Shown: in pieces, positions 17,303-27,079 of the stretch | Numbering within the stretch: position 1 is the first letter of the stretch | Layout of the letters: each line of letters opens with the position of its first letter | Source: an uncultured Solirubrobacterales bacterium | GTDB taxonomy: Bacteria > Actinomycetota > Thermoleophilia > Solirubrobacterales > Solirubrobacteraceae | DNA length: 51,984 nt | Assembly: GCA_903821395.1 (NCBI GenBank) | Contig: CAIJLJ010000163.1 | Span: 1 to 51,984, forward strand | Direction of reading: 5' to 3' | Made by a program: the position numbers and the translations under genes | Notes under the pieces: generated by a model | The model's input: the letters and a program-made list of their open reading frames with translations, nothing else | Told to the model about the DNA's origin: nothing | Databases searched by the model: none

Positions 17303-18940
17303 TTAGCCCTGCGGCGTGTGGCGCGCGACGATTGCGGCGGCATCAATTCCGGCTGGCAGCGCGCCGTAGTTGAGGCTGCGGTTATCTGACAGCCGAGCAG
17401 CGCAGAACGCGTCGGAAACGGCTGCTGGGGCGTGCTGAACGAGCAGCGCGGCCTGGAGCGCGATTGCCATCTGCTCGACGATCGTGCGGGCGCGGAACTC
17501 TAGGTTGTCGCCGTCGTTGAATTCGCTCTCGAGCCTTGCGATCGCGGAGTCGAGCCGCGCGTCGGCGCCAGCGGCGCGGCCCAGTTCGGAGAAGAACCCC
17601 GCGAGCGACTCTGGCTCGTGCCGCAGCGCGCGCAGCACGTCGAGCGCGATGACGTTGCCGGAGCCTTCCCAGATTGAGTTCAGCGGCGCCTCGCGGTAGA
17701 GCCGCGGCATTCCTGATTCCTCTACGTAACCGGCGCCACCGAGTACCTCCATCGCTTCAAAGGCATGCTGCGGCGCACGCTGACAGACGTAGTACTTAGA
17801 GACAGCCGTAGCTAGCCGTTTGAACTGTGCTGCGGCCGGGTCGTTCTCACCCTCGTCGTAGGCGCGTGCGAGGCGCATCGCGAGCACGGTTGCGGCCTCC
17901 GATTCGAGCGCCAGGTCGGCGAGCACGTTCGTCATTAGCGGTTGGTCGATCAGCTGCTTGCCGAAGGCGGCCCGGTGGGATGCGTGCCAAGTCGCTTGCG
18001 CTACGGCAGTGCGCATACCGGCGGCGCCGCCAAGAACGCAGTCAAGCCGCGTGTGGGCAACCATCTCGATGATTGTCGGAACTCCGCGGCCGGGCTCCCC
18101 GACCATTCGCGCGATCGCGCCGTCGTACTCAACTTCGCTGGAGGCGTTGGAACGGTTACCGAGTTTATCCTTGAGCCGCTCGATGCTGATCCTGTTGCGC
18201 GAGCCGTCGGGCAGGATTCGCGGCATTGCGAAGCACGAGATCCCTTCCGGCGCCTGCGCGAGGATCAGGAAGAGGTCGCTCATCGGAGCCGAGCAGAACC
18301 ACTTGTGGCCGGTTATCTCGTATTCGGCACCAGGGCCACCGCCATTAAGAGGAGTTGCGGTCGTCGTGTTTGCGCGCACGTCGGAGCCGCCCTGCTTCTC
18401 GGTCATTGCCATGCCGCAGATCGCTGAGCCCTTCTCTGCGGCAGGCGTTGAGGAGGGGTCGTAGTTGGTTGAGGTCAGTAGTGGCTCCCACTCGGCAGCT
18501 AGATCCGGTTGGGCGCGGAGCGCTGGCACAGCGGCGAAGGTCATCGTCGTTGGGCAGGCGAAGCCGGCCTCGGCTTGTGTCGCTGTGATGAAAAGCGCGC
18601 CGCGAGCGACATTGGTTCCCTGCTCCTTACTGATCCAAGGCAGCGCGTGGAGTTCGTCACGGATCCCGGCTGCCATGAGTCGATGCCATGAATCGTCAAA
18701 GGTCACCTCATCGACGCGCTGGCCGTAGCGATCGAATCGGTCCAGTACCGGCGGCCGCTCGTTGGCTAGCTCGCCCCACTGCATCGGCTCTCCGCCCCAG
18801 AAGCGCCCGACCTCACTGGCCCGCTCGTTGGCCCAGCCGCCACCTTCGCGCTCGAGCGCCTCAACGAGCGGCAGGTTGTCCTCAAAAAGGTTGCGGTCGC
18901 TCAGCGGTGGCGGCTGATTGGTGACCTGATGAGTAGCCAT
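17303..18940 (-). CDS. Acyl-CoA dehydrogenase family protein, AidB-like
   Basis: 545 residues, close to the 541 of E. coli AidB and much longer than ordinary acyl-CoA dehydrogenases. Family motifs include MTEKQGGSDVRANTT, ITGHKWFCSAPMSD, RLKDKLGNRSNASSEVEYD and the C-terminal REAPLNSIWEGSGNV, where the catalytic Glu sits. The N-terminal QVTNQPPPLSDRNLFEDN is characteristic of AidB. AidB binds FAD and DNA and belongs to the alkylation response in enteric bacteria. Here no ada or alkB gene is adjacent, so the physiological role is open. The gene is monocistronic with TACCCT eight bases before ATG. Confidence 0.9.
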   Translation of the reverse strand: MATHQVTNQPPPLSDRNLFEDNLPLVEALEREGGGWANERASEVGRFWGGEPMQWGELANERPPVLDRFDRYGQRVDEVTFDDSWHRLMAAGIRDELHALPWISKEQGTNVARGALFITATQAEAGFACPTTMTFAAVPALRAQPDLAAEWEPLLTSTNYDPSSTPAAEKGSAICGMAMTEKQGGSDVRANTTTATPLNGGGPGAEYEITGHKWFCSAPMSDLFLILAQAPEGISCFAMPRILPDGSRNRISIERLKDKLGNRSNASSEVEYDGAIARMVGEPGRGVPTIIEMVAHTRLDCVLGGAAGMRTAVAQATWHASHRAAFGKQLIDQPLMTNVLADLALESEAATVLAMRLARAYDEGENDPAAAQFKRLATAVSKYYVCQRAPQHAFEAMEVLGGAGYVEESGMPRLYREAPLNSIWEGSGNVIALDVLRALRHEPESLAGFFSELGRAAGADARLDSAIARLESEFNDGDNLEFRARTIVEQMAIALQAALLVQHAPAAVSDAFCAARLSDNRSLNYGALPAGIDAAAIVARHTPQG

Positions 18941-18948
18941 TACTAGAG

Positions 18949-18954
18949 AGGGTA
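18949..18954 (-). promoter_or_regulatory. Candidate -10 of leaderless AidB-like gene
   Basis: TACCCT on the minus strand ends eight bases before the ATG at 18940; no Shine-Dalgarno is seen. Confidence 0.4.
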
Positions 18955-19025
18955 CGCCGACCGCTCGCCGCGAGCATCTCAGTCGCTTGGCTAGCCTCTG
19001 ACCAGCAAACTCCTAAAAGGACGCG

Positions 19026-20240
19026 ATGTCGAAGATTGAGGTAAAGAATCCGGTAGTTGAGCTTGATGGCGATGAGATGACGCGGATCATCTGGAAGTTC
19101 ATCAAAGAGCAGCTGATCCTGCCGTACTTAGATATTGACCTCAAGTACTACGACCTCGGGATCGAAAGTCGCGATGCCAGCGATGATCAGATCACCGTCG
19201 ATGCCGCTAACGCGATCAAGCAGTTCGGCGTCGGCGTCAAGTGCGCCACGATCACTCCCGACGAGGAACGGGTAGAGGAGTTCGGCCTCAAGCAGATGTG
19301 GCGCTCGCCGAACGGGACTATCCGCAACATTCTCGGTGGCGTGATCTTCCGTGAGCCGATCGTTATCAGCAACGTGCCGCGCCTCGTGCCAAGTTGGACG
19401 AAGCCGATTGTGATCGGCCGTCATGCATTCGGCGATCAGTACAGGGCAACCGACCTAGTGATTCCCGGCGAAGGAACGCTGACGATGACCTACACGCCGA
19501 AGAACGGCGACGAGCCGATCGAGCTCGACGTTTACGACTTCCCCGGCGGTGGCGTTGCGATGGCGATGTACAACCTTGACGACTCGATCCGTGACTTTGC
19601 CCGCGCCTGCCTGCGCTATGGCCTCGAACACTCGATGCCTGTCTACCTCTCAACCAAGAACACGATCCTGAAGGCCTACGACGGCCGTTTCAAAGACATC
19701 TTCGAAGAGATCTATGAGGCCGAATTCAAGACCGAGTTCGAGGCCGCATCAATCACTTACGAGCACCGCCTGATCGATGACATGGTTGCCTCGGCGCTGA
19801 AGTGGGAGGGCGGATACGTCTGGGCCTGCAAGAACTACGACGGCGACGTCCAGTCAGACACGGTCGCGCAGGGCTTCGGTTCGCTGGGACTGATGACGAG
19901 CGTGCTGATGACGCCTGACGGCAAGACAGTTGAGGCCGAAGCTGCGCACGGCACCGTTACGCGCCACTACCGCCAGCACCAGCAGGGTAAGCCGACCTCA
20001 ACCAATCCGATCGCTTCGATTTTCGCTTGGACGCGAGGCCTTCAGGCGCGCGGGCGGATCGACGAGACGCCCGAGGTCGTGGCGTTCGCGGAGGGGCTGG
20101 AGCAGGTTTGCATCGAGACTGTCGAGGCTGGCCTGATGACGAAGGATCTAGCTCGCCTTATTGGCCCCGATCAACCGTTTCAGACGACCGAGGAGTTTTT
20201 GGCTTCGGTTGACGAGCGGCTGCAGCTCGCAATGGCGTGA
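19026..20240 (+). CDS. icd: NADP-dependent isocitrate dehydrogenase (type II, eukaryote-like)
   Basis: Oxidatively decarboxylates isocitrate to 2-oxoglutarate in the TCA cycle. The 404-residue length and motifs ([28 protein letters not shown], the metal-binding YDGDVQSD and the NADP-binding [13 protein letters not shown]) place it in the dimeric type II group shared with eukaryotes, rather than the E. coli-like or the 80 kDa monomeric type frequent in Actinobacteria. A good Shine-Dalgarno (AAAAGGA) lies eight bases before ATG. mdh follows after 98 bases. Confidence 0.95.
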   Translation: MSKIEVKNPVVELDGDEMTRIIWKFIKEQLILPYLDIDLKYYDLGIESRDASDDQITVDAANAIKQFGVGVKCATITPDEERVEEFGLKQMWRSPNGTIRNILGGVIFREPIVISNVPRLVPSWTKPIVIGRHAFGDQYRATDLVIPGEGTLTMTYTPKNGDEPIELDVYDFPGGGVAMAMYNLDDSIRDFARACLRYGLEHSMPVYLSTKNTILKAYDGRFKDIFEEIYEAEFKTEFEAASITYEHRLIDDMVASALKWEGGYVWACKNYDGDVQSDTVAQGFGSLGLMTSVLMTPDGKTVEAEAAHGTVTRHYRQHQQGKPTSTNPIASIFAWTRGLQARGRIDETPEVVAFAEGLEQVCIETVEAGLMTKDLARLIGPDQPFQTTEEFLASVDERLQLAMA

Positions 20241-20293
20241 GCTCACTTCTATCTGTGACATAGCGCACTTCAGATCGCTGCGCGGCTCGCTAG

Positions 20294-21338
<1,045 letters not shown>

Positions 21339-21369
21339 TGCTGTTTCACGTTGTTTCTGAGCTAACGGC

Positions 21370-21774
21370 TCAGCGTGGGTACCAGCCGCGGCCCTTCTTG
21401 CGGACAAGGCCTTCTTTTTCGAGGCTGGGGAGGACGCGGTAAAGGTAGTTCTGCTTGATCCCCATCTCCTGTGCGATCTCGGGGATCGTGACGCCGGGGC
21501 TGGCGGTTACGAGCTCGAGTGCCTGCTTATCGCGGACTCCTGAACCCTTTGGACGGCCACGGCGGCCGCTGCCCTTGCCTGCGCCTGAGCCGCTGCGGCG
21601 GGCCGGCTTGGTTGCCGTGCGCGAGCTCGAAGTACCACGGCGAGCACCGCCAGCTCCGACCGAGCTGAGCGCGGCTACAGCTGCTTCGAGCCTGTCGTAC
21701 TCATCAATGAGCGGGCGAAGCTCTTTGAGGCGCGATTCCATCTCGCTTCGCTTCTGGTCTACAAAGTCTGCCAT
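21370..21774 (-). CDS. Small DNA-binding protein: coiled coil, AT-hook-like linker, winged helix
   Basis: 134 residues. Residues 1-38 form a heptad-rich coiled coil (QKRSEMESRLKELRPLIDEY). A basic Ser/Gly/Arg linker follows (40-82) and contains GRRGRPKGSG, an AT-hook-like core. Residues 83-134 look like a winged helix-turn-helix (VTIPEIAQEMGIKQNYLYRVLPSLEKEGLVRKKGRGW). This suggests a dimeric nucleoid-associated or transcription factor that also grips the minor groove. A strong Shine-Dalgarno (AGGAGA) precedes the ATG, and the upstream 120 bases are AT-richer than the surroundings, consistent with a well-expressed gene. The target is unknown. Confidence 0.8.
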   Translation of the reverse strand: MADFVDQKRSEMESRLKELRPLIDEYDRLEAAVAALSSVGAGGARRGTSSSRTATKPARRSGSGAGKGSGRRGRPKGSGVRDKQALELVTASPGVTIPEIAQEMGIKQNYLYRVLPSLEKEGLVRKKGRGWYPR

Positions 21775-21897
21775 GGTGGTTTTCTCCTAGGGGATTTTGC
21801 GGAAACTACGTAGTCCTCAACCTAGCAGCCGAAAAGCACACTTTGGGTGATCAACTACCCCATTTTTTGCGAGTAACAACGTGGCGCGAAGACGTGA

Positions 21898-22338
21898 CTA
21901 AGTGAAAATCTGCTTCAACCGTTCCAGCGACGCCAACGCTTCACTCTCTGGGAGGTCGCCTGCGATTGCTCGCTGCGCCATGCGGCCGATGAGTCCCATC
22001 GGTGGGAAGAATTCGTTGCTGTAGTGGAATAGGGTCCCGCCCTTGCTTGCTTCTAGGCGGTAGCTGGTCTCTGCGCGCGAGCCCGCCGGGCCGCGTCCTT
22101 CCCACGTTGCGAGGTGTGGCTCATCGCAACTGATCAGTTCCCAGCTCACTTTAAGCGGCGCACCGCGGAGCTCCATCGTCTGCACCATCGTGAAACCCAG
22201 CCGCGCGGGCCCCTCATCACACTCGTTGAGTTTGCGGTGAATCGTCACCCAGTCACCGAGCCGCTGCGGGTTTAGTGCTACGTCCCAAACCTGCTGCGGC
22301 GTGGCGTCGATTTGAATCTTTGCGGTGACGGCTCCCAT
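21898..22338 (-). CDS. SRPBCC (START-like) ligand-binding protein
   Basis: 146 residues from MGAVTAKIQI at 22338, chosen because TAGGAG lies six bases upstream and because the next upstream gene ends nine bases before it. The pattern IDATPQQVWDVALNPQRLGDWV...LATWEGRGPAGSRAETSYRLE...GGTLFHYSNEF is that of the polyketide cyclase/dehydrase (SRPBCC) helix-grip fold, which holds a hydrophobic ligand. It follows the SDR gene in one operon. In many bacteria an SDR and an SRPBCC domain are fused in one chain; here they are separate. Confidence 0.8.
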   Translation of the reverse strand: MGAVTAKIQIDATPQQVWDVALNPQRLGDWVTIHRKLNECDEGPARLGFTMVQTMELRGAPLKVSWELISCDEPHLATWEGRGPAGSRAETSYRLEASKGGTLFHYSNEFFPPMGLIGRMAQRAIAGDLPESEALASLERLKQIFT

Positions 22339-22346
22339 CGATGCTC

Positions 22347-23270
22347 CTAACGTGCCGCGAGCGGCTCTGATTTTTCCCATTGGCGAAGTGCGTTTGAGAT
22401 TGCGGATTCGAGGCGGTGTAGGCGGACGTCGAAGAGCTCGCGGGCTGCAGCGTCATCGGCTAGAAGATCTCCGCTGAGTCCAGCCATCAGCGGTCCGACG
22501 AGTTCGCTCGCCTCGCCGGTGATCGAGGCCGCTACAGCGCTGGCGATCGGCGTGAGCGAGAACGGCAGCTCAACGGCCGGGCGTCCGAGCAGCATCGCGT
22601 CGCTGATTCGCTGAATCAGTTGGCCGTAGCTGACGGTGTCGGGTCCGGCGATGTCGAGCGTTAGTTGGCCTTCGACATCATCTGAAAGTCCGCCTGCCTT
22701 GAGATACGCGACTAGGTCACGCCCGTCGATTGGTTGTGTACGGAAGTCACGCCAGTCCGGTAGCGGCAGCAGCGGTGAGCGCTCCAGTAAGCGGACTAGA
22801 AAGCGGAATGATCGAGATTGCGCACTGATCACGATTGAGGCGCGGAAGGCGACTGCTTCCGGTGCGCATTCAAGTAGCGCTTGCTCGACGGCGAGGCGGC
22901 TAGCGAGGTGCTGCGAGGGAGCGCGGTCGGCCGGTACAAGGCCACCGAGGTAACAGACTCGCCGCAGGCCAGAGCGCTGAGCAGCGGCAGCGAAGTTCTC
23001 AGCTGAGCGAAGCTCGCGCTCGGCAAAGGACTCGTTCGCGGCCGAGGATTCCATCGAATGGATCAGGTAGTAGGCGAGGTCAACGCCGTCCAGCGCAGCC
23101 TCCAGGCCCTCGTTTGTGAGCAGGTCGCCGCGGAGGACCTCGTCGACACCGCTTGCCGTGACGCGCTCCGGATTGCGCGCCAAGGCACGCAGCTCGTGGC
23201 CGCCCCCGGTGAGCTCTGGCGCAAGCTGCGAGCCGATTGCTCCGCTTGCCCCTGTCAACAGAATTCGCAT
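22347..23270 (-). CDS. NAD(P)-binding atypical SDR (NmrA-like)
   Basis: 307 residues. The Rossmann motif LLTGASGAIGSQL is at 4-16, followed by RNPERV (NADP-type basic residues after the second strand), a DLLTNEGLEAALDGVD segment and YYLIHSM in place of the usual active-site Tyr-x-x-x-Lys. This marks the atypical or complex I intermediate-associated SDR group. The ATG at 23270 is nine bases after TAGCCT; a GTG six bases upstream is also in frame. It is coupled to the SRPBCC gene. The substrate is unknown; redox sensing or isoprenoid/quinone-related chemistry are possibilities only. Confidence 0.8.
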   Translation of the reverse strand: MRILLTGASGAIGSQLAPELTGGGHELRALARNPERVTASGVDEVLRGDLLTNEGLEAALDGVDLAYYLIHSMESSAANESFAERELRSAENFAAAAQRSGLRRVCYLGGLVPADRAPSQHLASRLAVEQALLECAPEAVAFRASIVISAQSRSFRFLVRLLERSPLLPLPDWRDFRTQPIDGRDLVAYLKAGGLSDDVEGQLTLDIAGPDTVSYGQLIQRISDAMLLGRPAVELPFSLTPIASAVAASITGEASELVGPLMAGLSGDLLADDAAARELFDVRLHRLESAISNALRQWEKSEPLAAR

Positions 23271-23279
23271 CGTCACTAG

Positions 23280-23285
23280 AGGCTA
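23280..23285 (-). promoter_or_regulatory. Candidate -10 of leaderless SDR gene
   Basis: TAGCCT on the minus strand ends nine bases before the ATG at 23270. Confidence 0.35.
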
Positions 23286-23297
23286 CGAGGCTGGGAG

Positions 23298-24539
23298 CTA
23301 GCTCGGCTCAGTGGCGGCGATCGGCCCGAGCCGGTCGCAGCAGTAAGCGGCGATCGCCAGCGAAGCCGTCGCTGCAGGTGACGGGGCGTTGCGAAGCTGC
23401 ACGATTCGGTCGTCGCCGGAGAAGACAAAGTCATCCACCAGCGCTCCATCGCGGCTTACTGCCTGCGCGCGGATTCCAGAAAATGATGGCTCTAGATCAT
23501 CCGCGCCAAGCCCGCTAACCAGTCTGCTCGCCTCGCGTGCGTACGCACGCGAGCTGAGCGCCCAGGCGATTTCGCGTGGTGCTTGGCGCCGCCAGTGCCA
23601 GGCCATCCGGTAGCTGCCGGGCCAGTTCAGCGTCGCCCAAAGGTCCGCGCCGCTGAGTCGCCATCCGCTGCCGCGATCGCGCGCGGCAACCGGTAGTGCG
23701 GTCGGTCCAACTACGACGTCGCCGCCGATCCGCCGCGTCAGATGAACCCCAAGGAAGGGAAGCTCAGGGTCCGGGACTGGGTAGATCAAGCCACGGACGA
23801 GTTCGGGGCGCTTAAGCCGGAAGTAGGCGCCGCGAAAGGGGACTATTCGCGGGTCGGGGCTAGCGCCGCTGGCCTGGGCGAGGCGGTCGGATTGCAGCCC
23901 GGCGCAGACGATCGCGCCGCCACAGCTGGTGGCGCCACGCGAGTGGATCACGTTCGCGCCTTCGGTCGTGCGTTCCACTCGGTCCACTGCGCAGTTGTTT
24001 ATTACCTCGCCGCCACGTGCTTCAATCTCGGCCGCCAGCGCTGCGCAAACAGCGGCGTAATCAACGATCCCCGTATCGGGCGAGTGGAGCGCGGCGATTC
24101 CGTTCGCGTGCGGCTCGACTTCGCGCAGCTCCGTTGCGCCGAGGCGCGTCACACGAACACCGTTTGCCAGCGCTCTCTGATGGAGTCGATCGAGCCCGCT
24201 CAGCTCAGTGTTTGTGGTCGCGACGATCAGCTTCCCAATCGGCTGAGCTGGCACGCCCAACTCGCTGCAGAGCTTGTAGAGCGCGGCTGCTCCTTCGACG
24301 CAAAGCTTCGCCTTCAGCGACCCAGGCTCGTAGTAGATTCCGGCGTGAATCACGCCACTGTTGTGTGAGCTTTGGTGGAGTGCGATTGCCTGTTCGCGTT
24401 CCAAGACGACGACTCGCGCGCGCGGCGCTCGAAGAAGCGCTTCGCGGGCAACCGCGAGGCCAACGATGCCACCACCGACGACGACTAAGTCGTAGCTCTG
24501 CGCCGGCTGGCGGCGAGTGGCCCAGTTGGTCTCAGTCAC
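23298..24539 (-). CDS. lhgO: L-2-hydroxyglutarate oxidase
   Basis: About 413 residues from the GTG at 24539; another GTG at 24575 would add 12 residues, and neither start has a convincing signal. The FAD-binding VVVGGGIVGLAVAREAL is close to the N terminus. SSHNSGVIHAGIYYEPGSLKAKLC is the hallmark of LhgO/L2HGDH flavoproteins of the DAO family, and the C-terminal FSGIRAQAV and NAPSPAATASL motifs agree. It oxidises L-2-hydroxyglutarate, a side product of malate and lactate dehydrogenases, to 2-oxoglutarate and passes electrons to quinone or oxygen. Metabolite repair next to icd and mdh is a sensible context. Confidence 0.9.
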   Translation of the reverse strand: MTETNWATRRQPAQSYDLVVVGGGIVGLAVAREALLRAPRARVVVLEREQAIALHQSSHNSGVIHAGIYYEPGSLKAKLCVEGAAALYKLCSELGVPAQPIGKLIVATTNTELSGLDRLHQRALANGVRVTRLGATELREVEPHANGIAALHSPDTGIVDYAAVCAALAAEIEARGGEVINNCAVDRVERTTEGANVIHSRGATSCGGAIVCAGLQSDRLAQASGASPDPRIVPFRGAYFRLKRPELVRGLIYPVPDPELPFLGVHLTRRIGGDVVVGPTALPVAARDRGSGWRLSGADLWATLNWPGSYRMAWHWRRQAPREIAWALSSRAYAREASRLVSGLGADDLEPSFSGIRAQAVSRDGALVDDFVFSGDDRIVQLRNAPSPAATASLAIAAYCCDRLGPIAATEPS

Positions 24540-24712
24540 GCCTCTCAGATTCGCAGCTTGGCCTGCTCGATTCACCGAAGGTGCGGCCTTCTCTGTTACG
24601 CCGGCGTGAAAAAAGTGCGGCAGGTGCGGAACAGTGCGTTGCAGAGCTGTGCGTATTTTGATTGATTGCGCCGCGGCTTAGAAAACGAAAACAACGGTGG
24701 GGGGTGAAGCAA

Positions 24713-24943
24713 GTGGCGAGAGCAACCAAGGCAGCAAAAGCATCGTGCGACGACTGCTTCTTCCGCGCCCGGATGCTCTGCGCGCTCGAGCTCGACGATC
24801 CCTGCGTGACCTTCCGCCCCGATCATCCCGAAGGGCTGCGGCCACCGAGTCAGATGCGCTTCGTCTTCCGCCAAGAGCGCAGCACCAAGGCGGCGTGGGC
24901 CTTCCCTACGGCGGCCGAGCAGGCCGCGCTACACAGCGCCTAA
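24713..24943 (+). CDS. Small conserved cysteine-motif protein
   Basis: 76 residues from the GTG at 24713, with a G-rich Shine-Dalgarno-like tract (GGTGGGGGGTG) upstream; a GTG at 24704 is an alternative. The chain begins VARATKAAKASC and has CDDC, a further CAL after FFRARML, and DDPCVTFRP, so four cysteines that could hold a zinc or iron-sulfur site. The second half (RPPSQMRFVFRQERSTKAAWAFPTAAEQAAL) looks folded. I believe similar small proteins occur across Thermoleophilia, but I cannot name a family. Codon use and reading frame are consistent with a real gene in an otherwise empty interval. Confidence 0.65.
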   Translation: MARATKAAKASCDDCFFRARMLCALELDDPCVTFRPDHPEGLRPPSQMRFVFRQERSTKAAWAFPTAAEQAALHSA

Positions 24944-24953
24944 GCGGCCCGAA

Positions 24954-26207
24954 TCAGACGACTGCGTCAGGCGGCACCGGCTGCCCATCGCGCTCAGCCT
25001 TCGCGCGCGCCGCAGCCGCTACGCGGCCGATCCAATTCGCGCCGGGCGTATCGGTCAAACCATGGGCGATAATTGAGGTGAGGACGCAGAGGGCGGCGAG
25101 GTTTGTAACTTCGGTCGCTCCTGGAATGCCAAGCGCGAGTAGGAAGAGCGAGTAGGTCATCGTCGCAACGCCCTTCGGTCCAAACCAGCTCATGAAAGCC
25201 TTCGTCTGGGTGCTGAGCTTCTCGCGGTTGCCGATCAGCGAGAGCCAGACGCCAGCCGTCCGCGCGACGGTCAAGGTGACGATCACAACGGCGACTGCCG
25301 CCCAACCGTCGGAAAAGAGTGCCTGCACGGTCAGGATCGAACCGAACACGACGAAGATGCCGAGTTTGACCAGCTCGACAATCTCCTCGGCGCCGCTATT
25401 GAAGTAGTCGCGGATGTCGGCGCGGCGCACCCCGAGCGTGATCGCGCATACGTAAACAGCGATGAAGGCGTTGCCGTGGCCTTCGAACGAGATGATCCCG
25501 TAGGTCAGCAACGCAACGCCAAGGGCGTAGAGAACCTTGTGATGGTCGGGAATGCCGGAACCCTCACCAGAGCGTGGGATCACAACCGACGCGAGGTAAC
25601 CGAGCGCGATCCCGGCGGCAAAGCCGATCGCCATGTCTTCGAGCATGAACTGCCACCAGACCATTCCGTCGCCGCCTCCTTTGAGCGCAGCGGCAACCGG
25701 GATGATCAGCGCCAGCGCGAGGCCGTCGTTTAGTCCCGATTCAAGATTCAACGAGTTACGGATGAGGCCGGGTACGCGCGGATTCGTCACGACCGCCGAC
25801 GAGAGGACAGGGTCGGTCGGTGAAAGCAGCGCCCCGAGCAGGGCCGCCTCGAGCCAGCTGAGGCCGACGAGTAGATGGCCGGCGACGGTGATGATCGCGG
25901 CAGTAATCGGCATCGCGATGATCAGCTTGCGCAGCGGCAGGTGCCACTGCTTGGCGAGTAGCTCGGCCTCGACCTCTAGCCCGTCGCGGAAAAGAATGAC
26001 GACCAAGGCGAGGATCGCGAGCTCCTTGACAAAGCCTTGCTGCGCGCTGAAGTCGAGCACGCCAAGGCCGCCCTGGCCGAGAGCGAAGCCGGTCAGCACG
26101 TAGAGCGCTGTCAGCGAAAGAAAGCTGCGCTTGACGTAGCCGGAGAGCAACGCTCCGATCACGAGCAGCGCGCCAAGCACAATCAGCGCGATCTGGAAAG
26201 TCTCCAC
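24954..26207 (-). CDS. Cation:proton antiporter, CPA1 (NhaP-like) family
   Basis: 417 residues with about 12-13 transmembrane helices. The ion-binding core shows LSPTDPVLSSAVV (the broken helix with the TDP motif) and NLESGLNDGLALAL with the Asn-Asp pair of electroneutral CPA1 exchangers. FRDGLEVE is the conserved acidic segment of helix 3 and WFGPKGVATM the conserved region of the late helices. It exchanges Na+ or K+ for H+ in pH and salt control. It starts with GTG and is divergent from the MBL gene. Ion selectivity cannot be read from sequence. Confidence 0.9.
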   Translation of the reverse strand: METFQIALIVLGALLVIGALLSGYVKRSFLSLTALYVLTGFALGQGGLGVLDFSAQQGFVKELAILALVVILFRDGLEVEAELLAKQWHLPLRKLIIAMPITAAIITVAGHLLVGLSWLEAALLGALLSPTDPVLSSAVVTNPRVPGLIRNSLNLESGLNDGLALALIIPVAAALKGGGDGMVWWQFMLEDMAIGFAAGIALGYLASVVIPRSGEGSGIPDHHKVLYALGVALLTYGIISFEGHGNAFIAVYVCAITLGVRRADIRDYFNSGAEEIVELVKLGIFVVFGSILTVQALFSDGWAAVAVVIVTLTVARTAGVWLSLIGNREKLSTQTKAFMSWFGPKGVATMTYSLFLLALGIPGATEVTNLAALCVLTSIIAHGLTDTPGANWIGRVAAAARAKAERDGQPVPPDAVV

Positions 26208-26250
26208 CTAGGTAGAGTCTCAGAAGCAGAGGAAAGGGGCGAACAGCGCG

Positions 26251-27021
26251 ATGCAAATTACAATTCTTGGCAAATCGCCCTCCTGGCCGGATGCCGGTGG
26301 AGCATGCAGCGGCTACCTATTAGAGGCCGCAAACACGAAGATTCTGATCGATTGCGGCAGCGGCGTTTTCGCCAAGCTGCGTGAACGAGTTGATTACGCG
26401 GAGCTCGACGCGATCGTAATTAGCCACTTCCACGGCGACCACTGTCTCGACCTAATGCCGTACGCCTACGCGCTGACCTATTCGCCGCGCTGGACGGCGA
26501 CCAATCCAGCGCCGCGGCCGCGGCTGATTGTGCCTGCTGGCGGCGCCGAGATGCTCGCCCAGCTCGCTCACCTCTTTGGGCCGGGCGACACTATCGGTGG
26601 AGCCTTTGAGATCAGCGAATACGAACCGCAAGCAATATTGAAGGTGGGCGATTGTGAGCTGCGTTTCTGCGCCGTTCCTCACTTCATCCCGACCTTTGCG
26701 CTGTCGGTTACGGCGGATGGCGAACAAGGCCGCTTCACCTTCGGCGCCGATTGCGGCCCTAGCCAAGAGCTGATCGACTTTGCGCAGGGCAGCGACCTGC
26801 TGTTGATTGAATCGACGCTCCGCACTGGCGGCGACGACGAACCGCGCGGGCACCTGACCGCGACCGAAGCTGGCGAGCACGGCCGCGCCGCAAACGTCGG
26901 CAGATTGGTACTGACCCACATCCCAGACGAGCTTGATCAGGCGGTTTCGCTGGCCGAGGCCTCTGAAGCTTTCGGAGGCGAGGTCACGCTCGCTTCAGAG
27001 GGCGCGGTCTTTCAGTGCTGA
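26251..27021 (+). CDS. MBL-fold metallohydrolase (RNase Z/AtsA-like subgroup)
   Basis: 256 residues. The metal-binding signature is SHFHGDHCLDL, followed by a His in VPHF, an Asp in GADCGPS and a C-terminal LTHIPDELD. The start MQITILGKSPSWPDAGGACSGYLLE is typical of Lactamase_B_2 proteins related to RNase Z and PQQ-type hydrolases. It lacks the long flexible arm of tRNA-maturing RNase Z, so the substrate is unsure; a phosphodiesterase or lactonase role is possible. A purine-rich Shine-Dalgarno (AGGAAAGGGG) lies upstream. Confidence 0.88.
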   Translation: MQITILGKSPSWPDAGGACSGYLLEAANTKILIDCGSGVFAKLRERVDYAELDAIVISHFHGDHCLDLMPYAYALTYSPRWTATNPAPRPRLIVPAGGAEMLAQLAHLFGPGDTIGGAFEISEYEPQAILKVGDCELRFCAVPHFIPTFALSVTADGEQGRFTFGADCGPSQELIDFAQGSDLLLIESTLRTGGDDEPRGHLTATEAGEHGRAANVGRLVLTHIPDELDQAVSLAEASEAFGGEVTLASEGAVFQC

Positions 27022-27079
27022 CAAAAAGTTGACGTAGCGGCTATGCTGCTCGCTCGGTATTCCACTAGGGAGATTGATG

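Noticed and set aside
24697-25155. Alternative plus-strand frame of 152 residues over the Cys-motif gene and the antiporter
   Set aside because: Arg/Ala-rich shadow without motifs; the 24713 frame keeps four cysteines and ends before the antiporter.
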